64,000 nucleotides of DNA from NCBI GenBank assembly GCA_022605955.1, contig JAKCOZ010000032.1, positions 1,674,001-1,738,000 on the forward strand, in the 5' to 3' direction. Made by a program: the position numbers and the translations under genes. This document shows positions 37,434-47,861 of this stretch, one piece after another (the stretch's first letter is position 1; every line of letters starts with the position of its first letter). The notes under the pieces were generated by a model that saw only the letters and a program-made list of their open reading frames with translations, made no database searches and was not told the origin of the DNA. Source of the stretch: Rallus limicola (Eukaryota; Chordata; Aves; Gruiformes; Rallidae).

Positions 37434-38560
37434 TCATAGAATCATAAAATCACAGAATAGTTTGCGTGGGAAGGGACCTCAGAGCCCTCACCCTCAGGGA
37501 TATAAACCCCTGACATGGACAGGTATACCCTCCACTAGCCCAGAGTCCCCAAAGCCCCATCCAACCCAGCCTTAAACCCTGCCAGAGATCCAGGGGCAGC
37601 CACAGCTTCTCTGGACACCCTCCCTAGGAAGGATTTCTTCTTAATGTGTAACCTAAATCTACCCTTTTTTAGTTTAAACCCATTACCTCTTGTCTTATCA
37701 TTATGCTCCCTGATAACCAGTCCCTCTCCAGCTTTCCTGGACACCATTGGCTTTCTGGGCTGCCAGAACATATTGCTGGGTCATGTTGAGCTTTACATCA
37801 ACCAACACTCCCCTGTCCTCCTCAGGGCTGGTCTCCATCCATTCTCCACCCACCCATAGTTGTGCTTAGGATAACACCAACCCATGTGCAGGACTTTGCA
37901 CTTGGCCTTGTAAAACTCTGCAATTCACATAGTTCCTCTCCAGCCTGTCCAGGTCCCTGGAAGGCATCTCTCCCCTCCAGCATGCTGACCTCCCACACAG
38001 CTTCGTGTCATCGGCAAACTGCTGAGGGTGCAATGATCCCACTGTCCCTGTCACCAACAATGGTGTTACACAGCACCAGTCCCAGTACTGACTGAGGAAC
38101 ACCACTGGTCTCGATTTGGACATAGAGCCATGGACCACAGCTCTTTGAGGGCGATCCCCCCAGCTGATTCCTAATCCACTGAGTGGTCCATCTGTTGAAT
38201 CCATGTCTCTCCAATCTAGAGACAAGGATGTCATGCCAGACAGTGTCAAATACTTTGTACCAATCCAGGCAGATGACATCTGTCACTCTTCTCTTACCCA
38301 CTAACACCGTAACCCCACCATAGAAGGCCACCAGATTTGTCAGGCATGATTTGGCCTTAGTGAAGCCTTTGGCTGTCACCAATCTCCTCCTTACTTTCCG
38401 TGTGCCTGAGCATAGTCTCCAGGAGGATCTGCTCCATGATCTTTCTGTGCACAGAGGTGAGTCTGATGAATGTAATGACAATGCTGATAGCGTGAGCTCC
38501 CCTGACCAGGGCCATCCATCCCCATGTGAAAAGAGGGACGGAAAAGCTCTGAAAGAGCTT
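37434..38560 (-). mobile_element. CR1 LINE with partial reverse transcriptase, minus orientation
   Basis: The 3' tail is at the left (ATCATAGAATCATAAAATCA, minus orientation). Upstream is a degraded CR1 RT. One minus frame (38481-38008) reads KSCLTNLVAFYGGV, DVICLDWYKVFDTVWHDILV and SGVPQSVLG. A second frame downstream carries FADDTKLCG, the RT catalytic YADD-type motif in its CR1 form. Frameshifts and stops make it non-functional. Confidence 0.88.
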
Positions 38561-40908
38561 CAGAAAAACTCGGTGTCAGGAGTTGGTGTGAAATGAATCC
38601 AACTGTAGCACGCTGCATTCAAAGCTACAGCTCCTTAAATCATTCGGGACAAAGACCTGGAAGCAGGGGCAGTTTGCCAATTTATTCAGCAGATCTGCAG
38701 TCACAGCTGGTCAGCAGCTTTCTAAAATTGCCACAGTCATCTAAGACAGATTTTCTTCATGACCAAGCCACCTTTTTAATAGATTCAGTAAATAAAATGT
38801 TGTCTGGTAACATTTCTCTAAGCCAAATGCAGTAAGTCATCATTATGATGCTGCTTTTAACTTCCCTCTACATTTTCTATTTCCTTTTCTTTAAAAAAGT
38901 GTTGATCACCCACATTAGAGTTAGAAGAACCTGGACCAACTTAACTTTTATCTGCTGATGGAAATAAGAGAACTGTTTTACAGATGTTTCTCGGGGCCTC
39001 CAAGAAGTTTGGAGGCAATTTAAGGTAATTTTGTAACTTCCCCCCACCATAGGAGGTAACAACTCCCTGCTGGCTCACTTTTCTTCTCAGTGTGCTCTTC
39101 ACTGCCCCATTTTGTGAAGCTTAGCTTTCTTCTCATCCAGATTTGAGAGGCGGTGAGGCACTAAGGAGGCCAGAGAGGTTACTGTACTTGCCAGCACCCT
39201 CCCACAGAGGAGAAGCGAGTGTCAAGCATTAACTGCTAGATCCCTCCATGCTAAAATGAAGACAGATGTTTGTTTCTGCCCCTTCCCAAAGGCTGCAGCC
39301 ATGTCAGCAGCACATCGTGGCTATGGCAGCAAGGGCAGGATGTGTCAGTAAACCTCACGCTCAGAGTGACTGCAGATCTATTTCCCCGCGTTCCCAGTCT
39401 GTTGGTGTTAGCTCCGGTGTATTTAGCTGTGCTCGTGCTTTCCCAGCAGTGTGGGCTGCAAACACATCGTATAATCTGTGTATGCTGTTGGAAAGGCTTT
39501 ACCCTGCCCGAAACCAGGCTGAGACTGCTGGCAAACAGAGCTCGGCAGGGGACACATGCCGACTGGCTTTGTGGCTTTGCCCAGAGCTCAGCGGATCCTG
39601 CTTGCGTTTCAGAGTGCGGATTTCAGTAACGGGAATGAGCTGGCACTTGGCTCACCGGGGTCTTTCTTTTAGCACCCTTTGCAGTCCCAACACAAAAGGA
39701 AAATGAGCAGAAAGAGGCATTCAGCTGCAGTTAGCCCAGCCTCAGCCTTTTGTTTAGAAAATCCTGAACTTCCCCCTTGAAGTCTGTGGCAACAAATCAA
39801 AACCTTTTGTCTGCTTGCCCGTCAGAATCAGTTTGTGTCATTAATGCTGCTAGCTTGGATAAAGGAAAAGGGTGTTGCAGGTTGGATCTGCCATTCATTA
39901 AGGTAAATTAATTTACTCTTCTTTACACAGGGTTGAAAAGTGCCACACGGTGCAGTAACAGTGCTTGGGGCATGGGTCTACAGAGAGGGAGGGCAGGGAA
40001 GCAGTGCTAACACGTCCTGCTTCGGGAACACCTTTTGCTGAAAGCAAAGAGCTATGAAAATCAGGTTATTTTCTTTACATATCCACGTGGGATTTGCACA
40101 CATGAAGAATTCACTCACAACTTGAAAGGAAAAAAAAAAAAAAAAAGGAAATAATGCATCTAGATACTGCTTGGGACTGCTGTAAACATCCAGACAGTGC
40201 TTTACCCCTCCTCAGGTCCCTGGATGTTTGCAGAGTCTGTTTGGTTAGAGAGACATCAGAGCCAAACCTTCCGCGGCAGCAACAGGCGATGCAATGAGCG
40301 GCTCCAGCCCCAGATTGTAGCCTGCGGGGTTCAGGTTGGATGTGGGGTAGCACATCTTCCCCTGGGGAGGTGAGGGGGGTCGCCATCCTGGGCGTGGTGT
40401 GTCAGGGAAACTCCAGAAACGGTTCATGAAAGAGGGACCACTTGTAAAAGAAGGGAAAACAAACCAGTCCAGGGTCTTACTCGAATCCCTCAAACTGCAA
40501 AGTTAACAAGACAAGTTTTCCTTTAGTGCTGCGATCTACACGGGTGAGGGAGGGAACCTTTGTGTGTGGTCTTGTACAGAAACATGCTGCATGTGGGGAC
40601 CTGCTGCTGGGTAATATGGTCAAACTCAAGCATTTTTCTTCTTGCTGTCTTTGGGGTCTGTGAGGTCCAGCGTGATGTATTGAAGGTAGTTACCTGGTCT
40701 CTGTTCAGGAGGTTTCAGTGTTTCATAAGCTGTAGGGTCTCATTTCTAAGTCACTGCTTTTTATCACTGGGGAAACAGTGCTGTGCAGAATGGGAGATCT
40801 TATCTGTTTTGGCTTTCTTGACCTTGATTAAATGTCTGTGTTTCCTTCACTCATGCCAGGAAAAAATCTTTTCCTCTTGGCAGATTCCCCTCGCTGGAAT
40901 TCTCTTTT
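38561..40908. other. Intergenic sequence, no gene seen
   Basis: Unique-looking sequence with a 17-A run at 40130-40146. The ORF around 39266-39706 shows no domain I recognise. Confidence 0.45.
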
Positions 40909-40913
40909 GCATG
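40909..40913. repeat. Target-site duplication (left) of provirus, GCATG
   Basis: GCATG directly precedes the LTR end and is repeated at 47862-47866. Confidence 0.88.
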
Positions 40914-41501
40914 TGTCGTGGTTTCACCCCGGCTTGGGCCGAGATCCACGCAGCTGCCTGCTCCTTAAAGTAAAAGAGCAGGAGAAAAGGGAAAAAGGGG
41001 AGGGGGGAAACAAGGGAAGGGAAAAGGAAGGGGCAAATAACTCCAAAACCAAGAAACTAAGAGGCCCGTGGGTTGGGATAAGGATAGTTTACTAAGATAA
41101 CAGAAAAATAAAATATATAAAATGCTAACAGGACTATAGAGCAAAAGAATATGAAAATATTGATACACAATGCAGTTTCTCACCGAACCACACAACTCAG
41201 GCCGTACCACCCAGAGCCGTCCCGGAACCCGACCGTCCCCCAAGACCCTCGCGTCCCGGCCGCTCGCGTCCCGGCACCGCCCCTTCTTCCTCCCATCAGC
41301 CCCCCTTTTTCCTGGGCAGGACGTAATTGGCATGGAATACTCTCTTTGGCCCATCTGGGTCACCTGTCCTGGCCTTGACTGTCTGACTGCAACTAAAAAC
41401 GTCAGGGTGTTATCAGCACTGTTTTCATTTTAACTCCCAAACACAGCATTCCATCCGCTGCTACAAATGAAATTAACTCTATCCTGACTGAAACCAGGAC
41501 A
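40914..41501 (-). repeat. Provirus 3' LTR
   Basis: 588 bp, TG...CA ends in element orientation, identical by eye to the copy at 47274-47861. In element orientation it contains an AT-rich TATATATTTTATTTT stretch and the U5-side phrase CTATCCTTATCCCAACCCAC. No canonical AATAAA is obvious. Confidence 0.95.
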
Positions 41502-41519
41502 TTATCCACCCCTTATTCC
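41502..41519 (-). promoter_or_regulatory. Candidate polypurine tract of the provirus
   Basis: In element orientation GGAATAAGGGGTGGATAA abuts the 3' LTR, where plus-strand priming is expected. The equivalent GGAATAAGGGGTAGATAA abuts the 3' LTR of the Gag-RING element, so it is conserved apart from one base. Confidence 0.65.
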
Positions 41520-41998
41520 ATACCATTTACGTCATGACCAGATCCAACCATTTCTTTTGGGTACAACCAATGTTTCAGACACACATATCTGTATTATTCT
41601 CTTAGTCTATGGATCATTCTTCTGAGTTTTGTTGAGTAAATGATTTAGTCCATGACTTTCAGGCTTCATTCGTTGTAACAGTCTCTCATGGTGTCAGTAT
41701 GCACCATTGGATCGTTGCATACTGCATCTCGGGCTCTCGACCACTGCATCTGACATGGTCCATGGTCATGGTCTGTGAATCAAAAGTGTTCATTTTCAAA
41801 GGGGAAGAGGAAAAAGTTCTTGTGATGGTAGGTCTTGATCCCATCATCGTGGCAGTCTTCCTTCATTGACGTGTATGTTTCCGGCTGTAACTCCATTGGT
41901 ACAACACACAACAACAATTATATATACAGAAATTAAAGTAATAATGTATATACTGTAATGGGTTATTTAGCACTTATTATAATACAATTTCTACCTTA
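41520..41998 (-). other. Conserved 3' noncoding region of the provirus
   Basis: About 480 bp between the pol stop and the polypurine tract. It holds no long ORF yet is closely similar to 62150-62562 of the Gag-RING element. No env or dUTPase is encoded. It may hold cis-acting signals. Confidence 0.75.
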
Positions 41999-44900
41999 CT
42001 AATTACATTGGCTATTCTCACCTAAAATCAAATCCCTTTGAGGTACACATCGAGTTTCTCCATCCTTCTGCATTACCCACCAAGTAGAACCAGGTCCTTG
42101 AGCAAAAACAATTCCCGACATAGGTTTACCTTTACCTGAAGCAGGGATGACCCAAACTGTCTTCCCTAATATACTTTTCATGTGCACCACTGGGACTCTG
42201 TCTCCTTCTACAGTGCGTGGAAATTTTGACTGGGCAGGGCCAGCCCGATTGGTAGAACCCCTAGAGTTAACTAACCACGTGGCTTTTGCCAAATTTGTAT
42301 CCCAATGTTTGAATGTTCCACCACCCATTGCTTTCAGGGTGGTCTTTAAGAGTCCATTATATCGTTCAATTTTCCCAGAGGCTGGTGCATGATAAGGAAT
42401 GTGGTACACCCATTCAATGCCATGCTCTTTGGCCCAGGTGTCTATGAGAGCATTTCGGAAATGAGTCCCGTTGTCTGACTCGATTCTTTCTGGGGTGCCG
42501 TGTCGCCATAGGACTTGCCTTTCAAGACCCAGGATTGTATTCCGGGCAGTAGCATGGGGTACAGGATATGTTTCTAGCCAGCCAGTGGTAGCCTCCACCA
42601 TTGTAAGCACATAGCGTTTGCCATGGCGGGTTTGTGGGAGGGTGATGTAATCAATCTGCCAGGCCTCCCCATATTTATATTTCATCCACCGTCCCCCATA
42701 CCAAAGCGGCTTCAACCGCTTCGCCTGCTTAATTGCGGCACACGTCTCACATTCATGGATAACTTGTGCAATAGCATCCATGGTTAAGTCCACCCCTCGA
42801 TCTCGAGCCCATCTATATGTTGCATCTCTCCCTTGATGACCTGAGGAATCATGAGCCCATCGAGCTATGAATAATTCACCTTTATGTTGCCAGTCTAGAT
42901 CTACCTGAGCCACTTCAATCCTAGCAGCCTTATCTACCTGATGGTTGTTTTGATGTTCCTCCATGGCTCGACTCTTAGGTACATGGGCATCAACATGACG
43001 TACCTTTACAACAAGCCTCTCTAATCGGGTAGCAATGTCTTGCCATAAGTCAGCAGCCCATATGGGTTTGCCTCTACGCTGCCAGTTGTTCTTTTTCCAC
43101 TGTTGCAACCAACCCCACAGGGCATTAGCTACCATCCATGAGTCAGTATAAAGATAGAGCATTGGCCACTTTTCTCTCTCAGCAATGTCCAAGGCCAACT
43201 GGATGGCCTTCACCTCAGCAAATTGGCTTGATTCACCTTTTCCTTCAGTGGCTTCTGCTACTTGTCTGGTAGGACTCCATACAGCAGCTTTCCATCTTCG
43301 CTGCCTTCCCACAAGGCGACAGGAGCCATCGGTGAACAGGGCATATCGCTTCTCATTCTCTGGCAGTTTGTTGTAAGGTGGGGCTTCTTCAGCACGTGTC
43401 ACCTCCTCGTCCTCTGGTGACATCCCAAAATCTTTGCCTTCTGGCCAGTCTGTGATCACTTCCACGATTCCTGGGCGATTAGGGTTTCCTATTCGAGCCC
43501 GCTGAGTAATTAGTGCAACCCACTTGCTCCACGTAGCATCAGTGGCATGGTGTGTAGAAGGGACCTTCCCTTTGAACATCCAGCCCAGCACCGGCAGTCG
43601 GGGTGCCAGGAGGAGTTGAGCTTCAGTTCCAATCACTTCTGAAGCGGCTCGAACCCCTTCATAGGCGGCCAGTATTTCCTTTTCTGTTGGAGTATAATTG
43701 GCCTCAGATCCTTTGTAGGCCCGACTCCAAAACCCCAGTGGTCGACCTCTAGTCTCCCCTTGTGCTTTCTGCCAGAGACTCCAGGTAGGGCCATTCTCCC
43801 CGGCTGCAGTGTAAAGCACATTTTTAACATCTGTCCCTGTCCGGACAGGCCCAAGGGCTACTGCATGGACTATCTCGCGTTTGATCTGTTCAAAGGCTTG
43901 CTGCTGCTCAGGGCCCCATTGGAAATCATTCTTCTTCCGAGTTACGTGGTAGAGTGGGCTCACAATGAGACTGTAGTTTGGGACATGCATTCGCCAAAAA
44001 CCTATAACACCTAAGAAAGCTTGTGTTTCCTTTTTGTTGCTTGGTGGAGACATAGCTGCTATTTTATTGATAATGTCCATTGGGATCTGACGACGCCCAT
44101 CCTGCCATTTTATTCCTAAAAACTGGATTTCTCGGGTAGGCCCCTTGACTTTACTTTGCTTTATAGCAAAACCAGCTTCCAAAAGGATTTGAATTATCCT
44201 TTTTCCTTTCTCAAATACTTCCTCTGCTGTATTGCCCCATACAATGATGTCATCAATATACTGCAGGTGCTCTGGGGCTTCACCCTTTTCCAGTGTGGTC
44301 TGGATTAGTCCATGGCAAATGGTGGGGCTGTGTTTCCACCCCTGGGGCAGACGATTCCACGTGTATTGGATGCCCCTCCAAGTGAAAGCAAATTGTGGCC
44401 TGCACTCTGGCGCCAGTGGTATTGAGAAGAAAGCATTTGCAATGTCAATTGTGGCATACCACTTGGCTGCCTTTGACTCCAATTCATACTGCAGTTCCAG
44501 CATGTCTGGTACAGCAGCACTCATACCTGGAGTGACTTCGTTTAGGCCACGATAATCCACTGTCAGCCTCCACTCTCCATCGGACTTCCGCACTGGCCAT
44601 ATGGGACTGTTAAAGGGTGAGCGGGTTCGGCTGATCACCCCTTGATTCTCTAGTTGACGAATCAGCTTATGGATGGGGATCAGGGAATCCCTGTTAGTAC
44701 GGTATTGTCTCCTGTGCACCGTCGTTGTAGCAATTGGCACCTGCTGTTCTTCAACCTTCAATAACCCCACAACAGAAGGATCATCAGAAAGTCCAGGCAA
44801 GGCACGCAATTGCTCAGTGCCTTCTGTCTCCAAAGCAGCTATTCCAAAAGCCCACCGGTACCCTTTTGGGTCCTTAAAATAACCTCTACGGAGGTAATCT

Positions 44901-45193
44901 ATACCTAAAATGCATGGAGCTTCTGGGCCAGTCACAATTGGGTGTTTCTCCCAGTCCTTCCCAGTTAAGCTCACTTCAGCCTCTAACACAGTCAATTGTT
45001 GGGATCCACCTGTCACTCCAGAAATGCTGACAGGTTTTGTCCCTACATGATTCGATGGCATTATCGTACACTGGGCACCAGTATCCACCAGAGCCTTGTA
45101 CTCTTGTGGGTCTGACATGCCAGGCCATCTGATCCACACAGTCCAATAAACACGGTTATCCCTCTCCTCCACCTGGCTGGAGGCAGGGCCCCT
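41999..45193 (-). CDS. pol: ERV-L-like Pol polyprotein (protease, reverse transcriptase, RNase H, integrase)
   Basis: The frame is open from the codon after the gag amber stop to the TAA at 41999; there is no ATG at its head (first in-frame alternative is GTG at 45172, used for numbering). Domains in order: retropepsin with DTGA at 30-33; reverse transcriptase about 160-400 with TIDIANAF (D243), LPQG and catalytic YIDD at 305-308; RNase H with TDGS (D615), E653, YTDS (D677) and D747; integrase with the zinc site H774, H779, C808, C811, then the D841, D900, E936 triad with the exact D-35-E spacing; and a C-terminal region with VWVIPASGKGK and PGSTWWV. All catalytic residues are present and the frame is unbroken. 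It lies in the same frame as gag, so it is probably made by stop-codon suppression as Gag-Pol. No dUTPase domain is visible. Confidence 0.95.
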   Translation of the reverse strand, partial: RGPASSQVEERDNRVYWTVWIRWPGMSDPQEYKALVDTGAQCTIMPSNHVGTKPVSISGVTGGSQQLTVLEAEVSLTGKDWEKHPIVTGPEAPCILGIDYLRRGYFKDPKGYRWAFGIAALETEGTEQLRALPGLSDDPSVVGLLKVEEQQVPIATTTVHRRQYRTNRDSLIPIHKLIRQLENQGVISRTRSPFNSPIWPVRKSDGEWRLTVDYRGLNEVTPGMSAAVPDMLELQYELESKAAKWYATIDIANAFFSIPLAPECRPQFAFTWRGIQYTWNRLPQGWKHSPTICHGLIQTTLEKGEAPEHLQYIDDIIVWGNTAEEVFEKGKRIIQILLEAGFAIKQSKVKGPTREIQFLGIKWQDGRRQIPMDIINKIAAMSPPSNKKETQAFLGVIGFWRMHVPNYSLIVSPLYHVTRKKNDFQWGPEQQQAFEQIKREIVHAVALGPVRTGTDVKNVLYTAAGENGPTWSLWQKAQGETRGRPLGFWSRAYKGSEANYTPTEKEILAAYEGVRAASEVIGTEAQLLLAPRLPVLGWMFKGKVPSTHHATDATWSKWVALITQRARIGNPNRPGIVEVITDWPEGKDFGMSPEDEEVTRAEEAPPYNKLPENEKRYALFTDGSCRLVGRQRRWKAAVWSPTRQVAEATEGKGESSQFAEVKAIQLALDIAEREKWPMLYLYTDSWMVANALWGWLQQWKKNNWQRRGKPIWAADLWQDIATRLERLVVKVRHVDAHVPKSRAMEEHQNNHQVDKAARIEVAQVDLDWQHKGELFIARWAHDSSGHQGRDATYRWARDRGVDLTMDAIAQVIHECETCAAIKQAKRLKPLWYGGRWMKYKYGEAWQIDYITLPQTRHGKRYVLTMVEATTGWLETYPVPHATARNTILGLERQVLWRHGTPERIESDNGTHFRNALIDTWAKEHGIEWVYHIPYHAPASGKIERYNGLLKTTLKAMGGGTFKHWDTNLAKATWLVNSRGSTNRAGPAQSKFPRTVEGDRVPVVHMKSILGKTVWVIPASGKGKPMSGIVFAQGPGSTWWVMQKDGETRCVPQRDLILGENSQCN

Positions 45194-45196
45194 CTA
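45194..45196 (-). promoter_or_regulatory. In-frame amber codon between gag and pol
   Basis: TAG followed by AGGGGCCCTGCC, with gag and pol in one frame. A single suppressible stop is the mechanism used by gammaretroviruses. Here it is inferred from the lack of a pol ATG and from the frame identity. Confidence 0.7.
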
Positions 45197-47155
45197 TTGT
45201 TGCTGATCGTATTGGCTGCTCACTGGTGCAGCCTTCTTCCTGACAACATTGCGTTGTGCGATTCTTTTACCTCGAAGCTCATCTACTCGTGCCTGGAGGG
45301 CTGAGGTGGGCTGCATATGCCACTTCCTCATGTCCTCACCATGGTCACGCAGGTAAGACCACAGCTGCCCTCGCACCGTGTCTCGTGGTGTGTACCTTCT
45401 GTATCCTCCCTTCTGGGATGATGGACGCTTTCTCCTAGTAGCTGCAACATTGCCCCAATGTTGGTCAAATCGTTTGACCAGTTTCTCTACCGCTGCGATC
45501 ATAGAGTGGGAAACATTGTCCTCATATTTCCGGAGTCGCCAGGACACTTGTTCTACAGTTGGTGGATATGCATCCTCCCAGTCTATTGATGCTAGTGAAT
45601 TGGTGTGCCCTGCTGGTGCACTTCGTACAACCTTACGCCACATCTCTGGGGTGCATATAACTTCATCAGGATCAGAGGGATTCTGTGTATTGTCCAGATC
45701 ATAATAAATGATCTCCCGTACAGCTAATTCTCTCAGGTACTGGATAACTGCCTCTATGCTGTTACACTTGGGTGAGTGACATGTAATATATTCCTTTATG
45801 GGATACCTTTCCTCCACACTTGACAGTAGTCGCCTCCAGAGGCTGAGGATTTCTGGCTTTTTCCCAATTTCCTTGTCAATGCCTCCTTCTCTAGCTAGGG
45901 ATCCCAACTGCTTGGCCTCCCTGCCATCTAATTCCAGACTACTGGCCCCTAGATCCCAGCATCGGAGCAACCAGGTGATGATGTGCTCACCTGGGCGGCG
46001 GCTGAAATCTTTTCGAACCTCACGCAGCTCACTCAGGGTCAGGGATCGTGTGACAATCTCTGGCCCTGCTCCATCCTGAGATGCCTGAGATGGCCCTGCT
46101 CCATCCTGACATGCTCCAGATGGCCCTGCTTCATCATCATCATCCTTCACTACACGAACTGATTTCTTTGTGTGTTTCCTCGTTTGTACGGGAGCAACAG
46201 ACACTGGCGGGGGTTGGTTTTTTGTTTTATTAGCAGTATCTGCTGTAGGGGTGGCAGTAGCTGCAGCATTGGTTGGACTAGTGGCAGTAGCCACAGTGCT
46301 AGTCACAGAAGTTACAGTGGCTGCAGTGCCAGTCATAGGGGTTGCAGCAGCTGCAGCATTAGTTGGACTAGTTGCGGTAGCCACAGTACTAGTCACAGAA
46401 GTTACAGTAGCTGCAGTGCCAGTCATAGGGGTTGCAGCAGCTGCAGTCTTTGCTGGTTTGTTTTCATTCCTTTCCCTCTGACAGTGCTGACAGTACTGCC
46501 TGTTATCAAGCAGTGTTTTGTAAATAGTAGCCAGGGCCCAGCACAGTGCAGTAAGATGTGCTTCTCTGGTAAACTTACAGCAATTCCTTTTCAGATATGC
46601 AGTAACTTTACCAGGGTCCTGTAACTGCTCAGGAGTGAAACTCCAAGCCATTGGAAGTGAGAAAGTACCTAGGTACCTGCCCATGCTCTGCCACATGCCC
46701 TGCCACTCATGTTTATCTGGCCTCGCAGAAAACTCTTGAGTGGTATTCATAAACCTCTGCTTAATATTTGACAACAACTGAACCATCTGCACCAAAGCTA
46801 AAAACAACAAAATGCTAGTTTGAATATCCCAGGGATATTGGAAGTTTTTAAAAACTGCTAGCAGAGTTGTTGTATTTAGCCCAAAGGAAAAGAAAGCAGT
46901 ACTCCCACCATACCAGCTGCCGTTTTTAAACCCTCCCTGTCCGAGGAATGGACAGGGCAGCAAGATCTCATATAAGTACCAGAAAAAGTTCACGATCCTC
47001 GATATTACTGAATCATAGACTGTTATCATAATAAACAAGAACAGGAGACGCAGCTTCGACATGGTAGTAAATCCTGTCAGGATTGCATACAGCATACGGT
47101 AGTTTTGCTGCCACAGCAGTGACCACAGCCATGTGAATAAATACCACAGCATCAT
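45194..47155 (-). CDS. gag: ERV-L-like Gag with a membrane-spanning N-terminus
   Basis: I chose the ATG at 47155 (a second ATG follows at once); the open frame reaches further up only through a TTG. About 653 residues. The first 130 or so contain several hydrophobic segments (LWYLFTWLW, LLFLFIMITVY, FFWYLYEILL, SILLFLALVQMV), unusual for a Gag N-terminus. Next come a CQHCQRE cysteine pair, a Thr/Ala-rich linker with two 30-residue repeats, an acidic [12 protein letters not shown] repeat region, and a capsid-like part with ITWLLRCWD and REAKQLGSLAREGGID. The C-terminus is basic (RRKRPSSQKGGYRRY). No CCHC zinc knuckle is seen. It ends with TAG directly before pol in the same frame. It probably forms particles, targeted to a membrane; that targeting is inference. 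Confidence 0.88.
   Translation of the reverse strand: MMLWYLFTWLWSLLWQQNYRMLYAILTGFTTMSKLRLLFLFIMITVYDSVISRIVNFFWYLYEILLPCPFLGQGGFKNGSWYGGSTAFFSFGLNTTTLLAVFKNFQYPWDIQTSILLFLALVQMVQLLSNIKQRFMNTTQEFSARPDKHEWQGMWQSMGRYLGTFSLPMAWSFTPEQLQDPGKVTAYLKRNCCKFTREAHLTALCWALATIYKTLLDNRQYCQHCQRERNENKPAKTAAAATPMTGTAATVTSVTSTVATATSPTNAAAAATPMTGTAATVTSVTSTVATATSPTNAAATATPTADTANKTKNQPPPVSVAPVQTRKHTKKSVRVVKDDDDEAGPSGACQDGAGPSQASQDGAGPEIVTRSLTLSELREVRKDFSRRPGEHIITWLLRCWDLGASSLELDGREAKQLGSLAREGGIDKEIGKKPEILSLWRRLLSSVEERYPIKEYITCHSPKCNSIEAVIQYLRELAVREIIYYDLDNTQNPSDPDEVICTPEMWRKVVRSAPAGHTNSLASIDWEDAYPPTVEQVSWRLRKYEDNVSHSMIAAVEKLVKRFDQHWGNVAATRRKRPSSQKGGYRRYTPRDTVRGQLWSYLRDHGEDMRKWHMQPTSALQARVDELRGKRIAQRNVVRKKAAPVSSQYDQQQ
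46261..46440 (-). repeat. 90-bp tandem duplication in gag linker
   Basis: 46261-46350 and 46351-46440 are two direct copies differing at about six positions. They encode two 30-residue Thr/Ala/Val-rich units. The related Gag-RING element carries a single copy. Confidence 0.9.
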
Positions 47156-47248
47156 GATCGGAGACTGCTTAAACAACAGTTCTTATCACAACTTTGTCTT
47201 AATTGCAATCGCGTCAGGGTCAGATCTACCGTTATCCCAACCTTTCGG

Positions 47249-47266
47249 GCCCCACGTTGGGCGCCA
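47249..47266 (-). promoter_or_regulatory. Primer-binding site, tRNA-Lys1,2 type
   Basis: In element orientation TGGCGCCCAACGTGGGGC, complementary to the 3' end of tRNA-Lys1,2, seven bases after the 5' LTR. Conserved exactly in the Gag-RING element. Confidence 0.9.
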
Positions 47267-47273
47267 AAAAGAC

Positions 47274-47861
47274 TGTCGTGGTTTCACCCCGGCTTGGGCC
47301 GAGATCCACGCAGCTGCCTGCTCCTTAAAGTAAAAGAGCAGGAGAAAAGGGAAAAAGGGGAGGGGGGAAACAAGGGAAGGGAAAAGGAAGGGGCAAATAA
47401 CTCCAAAACCAAGAAACTAAGAGGCCCGTGGGTTGGGATAAGGATAGTTTACTAAGATAACAGAAAAATAAAATATATAAAATGCTAACAGGACTATAGA
47501 GCAAAAGAATATGAAAATATTGATACACAATGCAGTTTCTCACCGAACCACACAACTCAGGCCGTACCACCCAGAGCCGTCCCGGAACCCGACCGTCCCC
47601 CAAGACCCTCGCGTCCCGGCCGCTCGCGTCCCGGCACCGCCCCTTCTTCCTCCCATCAGCCCCCCTTTTTCCTGGGCAGGACGTAATTGGCATGGAATAC
47701 TCTCTTTGGCCCATCTGGGTCACCTGTCCTGGCCTTGACTGTCTGACTGCAACTAAAAACGTCAGGGTGTTATCAGCACTGTTTTCATTTTAACTCCCAA
47801 ACACAGCATTCCATCCGCTGCTACAAATGAAATTAACTCTATCCTGACTGAAACCAGGACA
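47274..47861 (-). repeat. Provirus 5' LTR
   Basis: 588 bp, identical by eye to the LTR at 40914-41501, followed by the GCATG duplication. Confidence 0.95.

Larger units (their letters stand above)
40914..47861 (-). mobile_element. Full-length env-less ERV-L-like provirus
   Basis: A 6948-bp element in minus orientation: 5' LTR (right), primer-binding site, gag, amber codon, pol, about 480 bp of noncoding sequence, polypurine tract and 3' LTR (left). The two 588-bp LTRs are identical by eye, the target duplication is a perfect GCATG, and gag and pol lack premature stops or frameshifts. There is no envelope gene. The 5-bp duplication, Pol order (PR-RT-RH-IN) and the capsid phrase REAKQLGSLAREGGID point to class III ERV-L-like elements; that assignment is from memory of the families, not a search. 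The lack of env suggests an intracellular lifestyle. It looks like a very recent insertion. Confidence 0.95.

Noticed and set aside
40965..41433. ORFs inside the LTRs on both strands, repeated at 47325-47793
   Set aside because: Identical because the LTRs are identical; they span LTR ends and resemble no protein.
41520..41998. Possible env remnant downstream of pol
   Set aside because: Only about 480 bp with no long ORF, no signal peptide or fusion-peptide-like segment; classed as noncoding.
47156..47176. Upstream start for gag
   Set aside because: The frame extends to 47176 only through a TTG; the tandem ATGs at 47155 and 47152 are the natural start.
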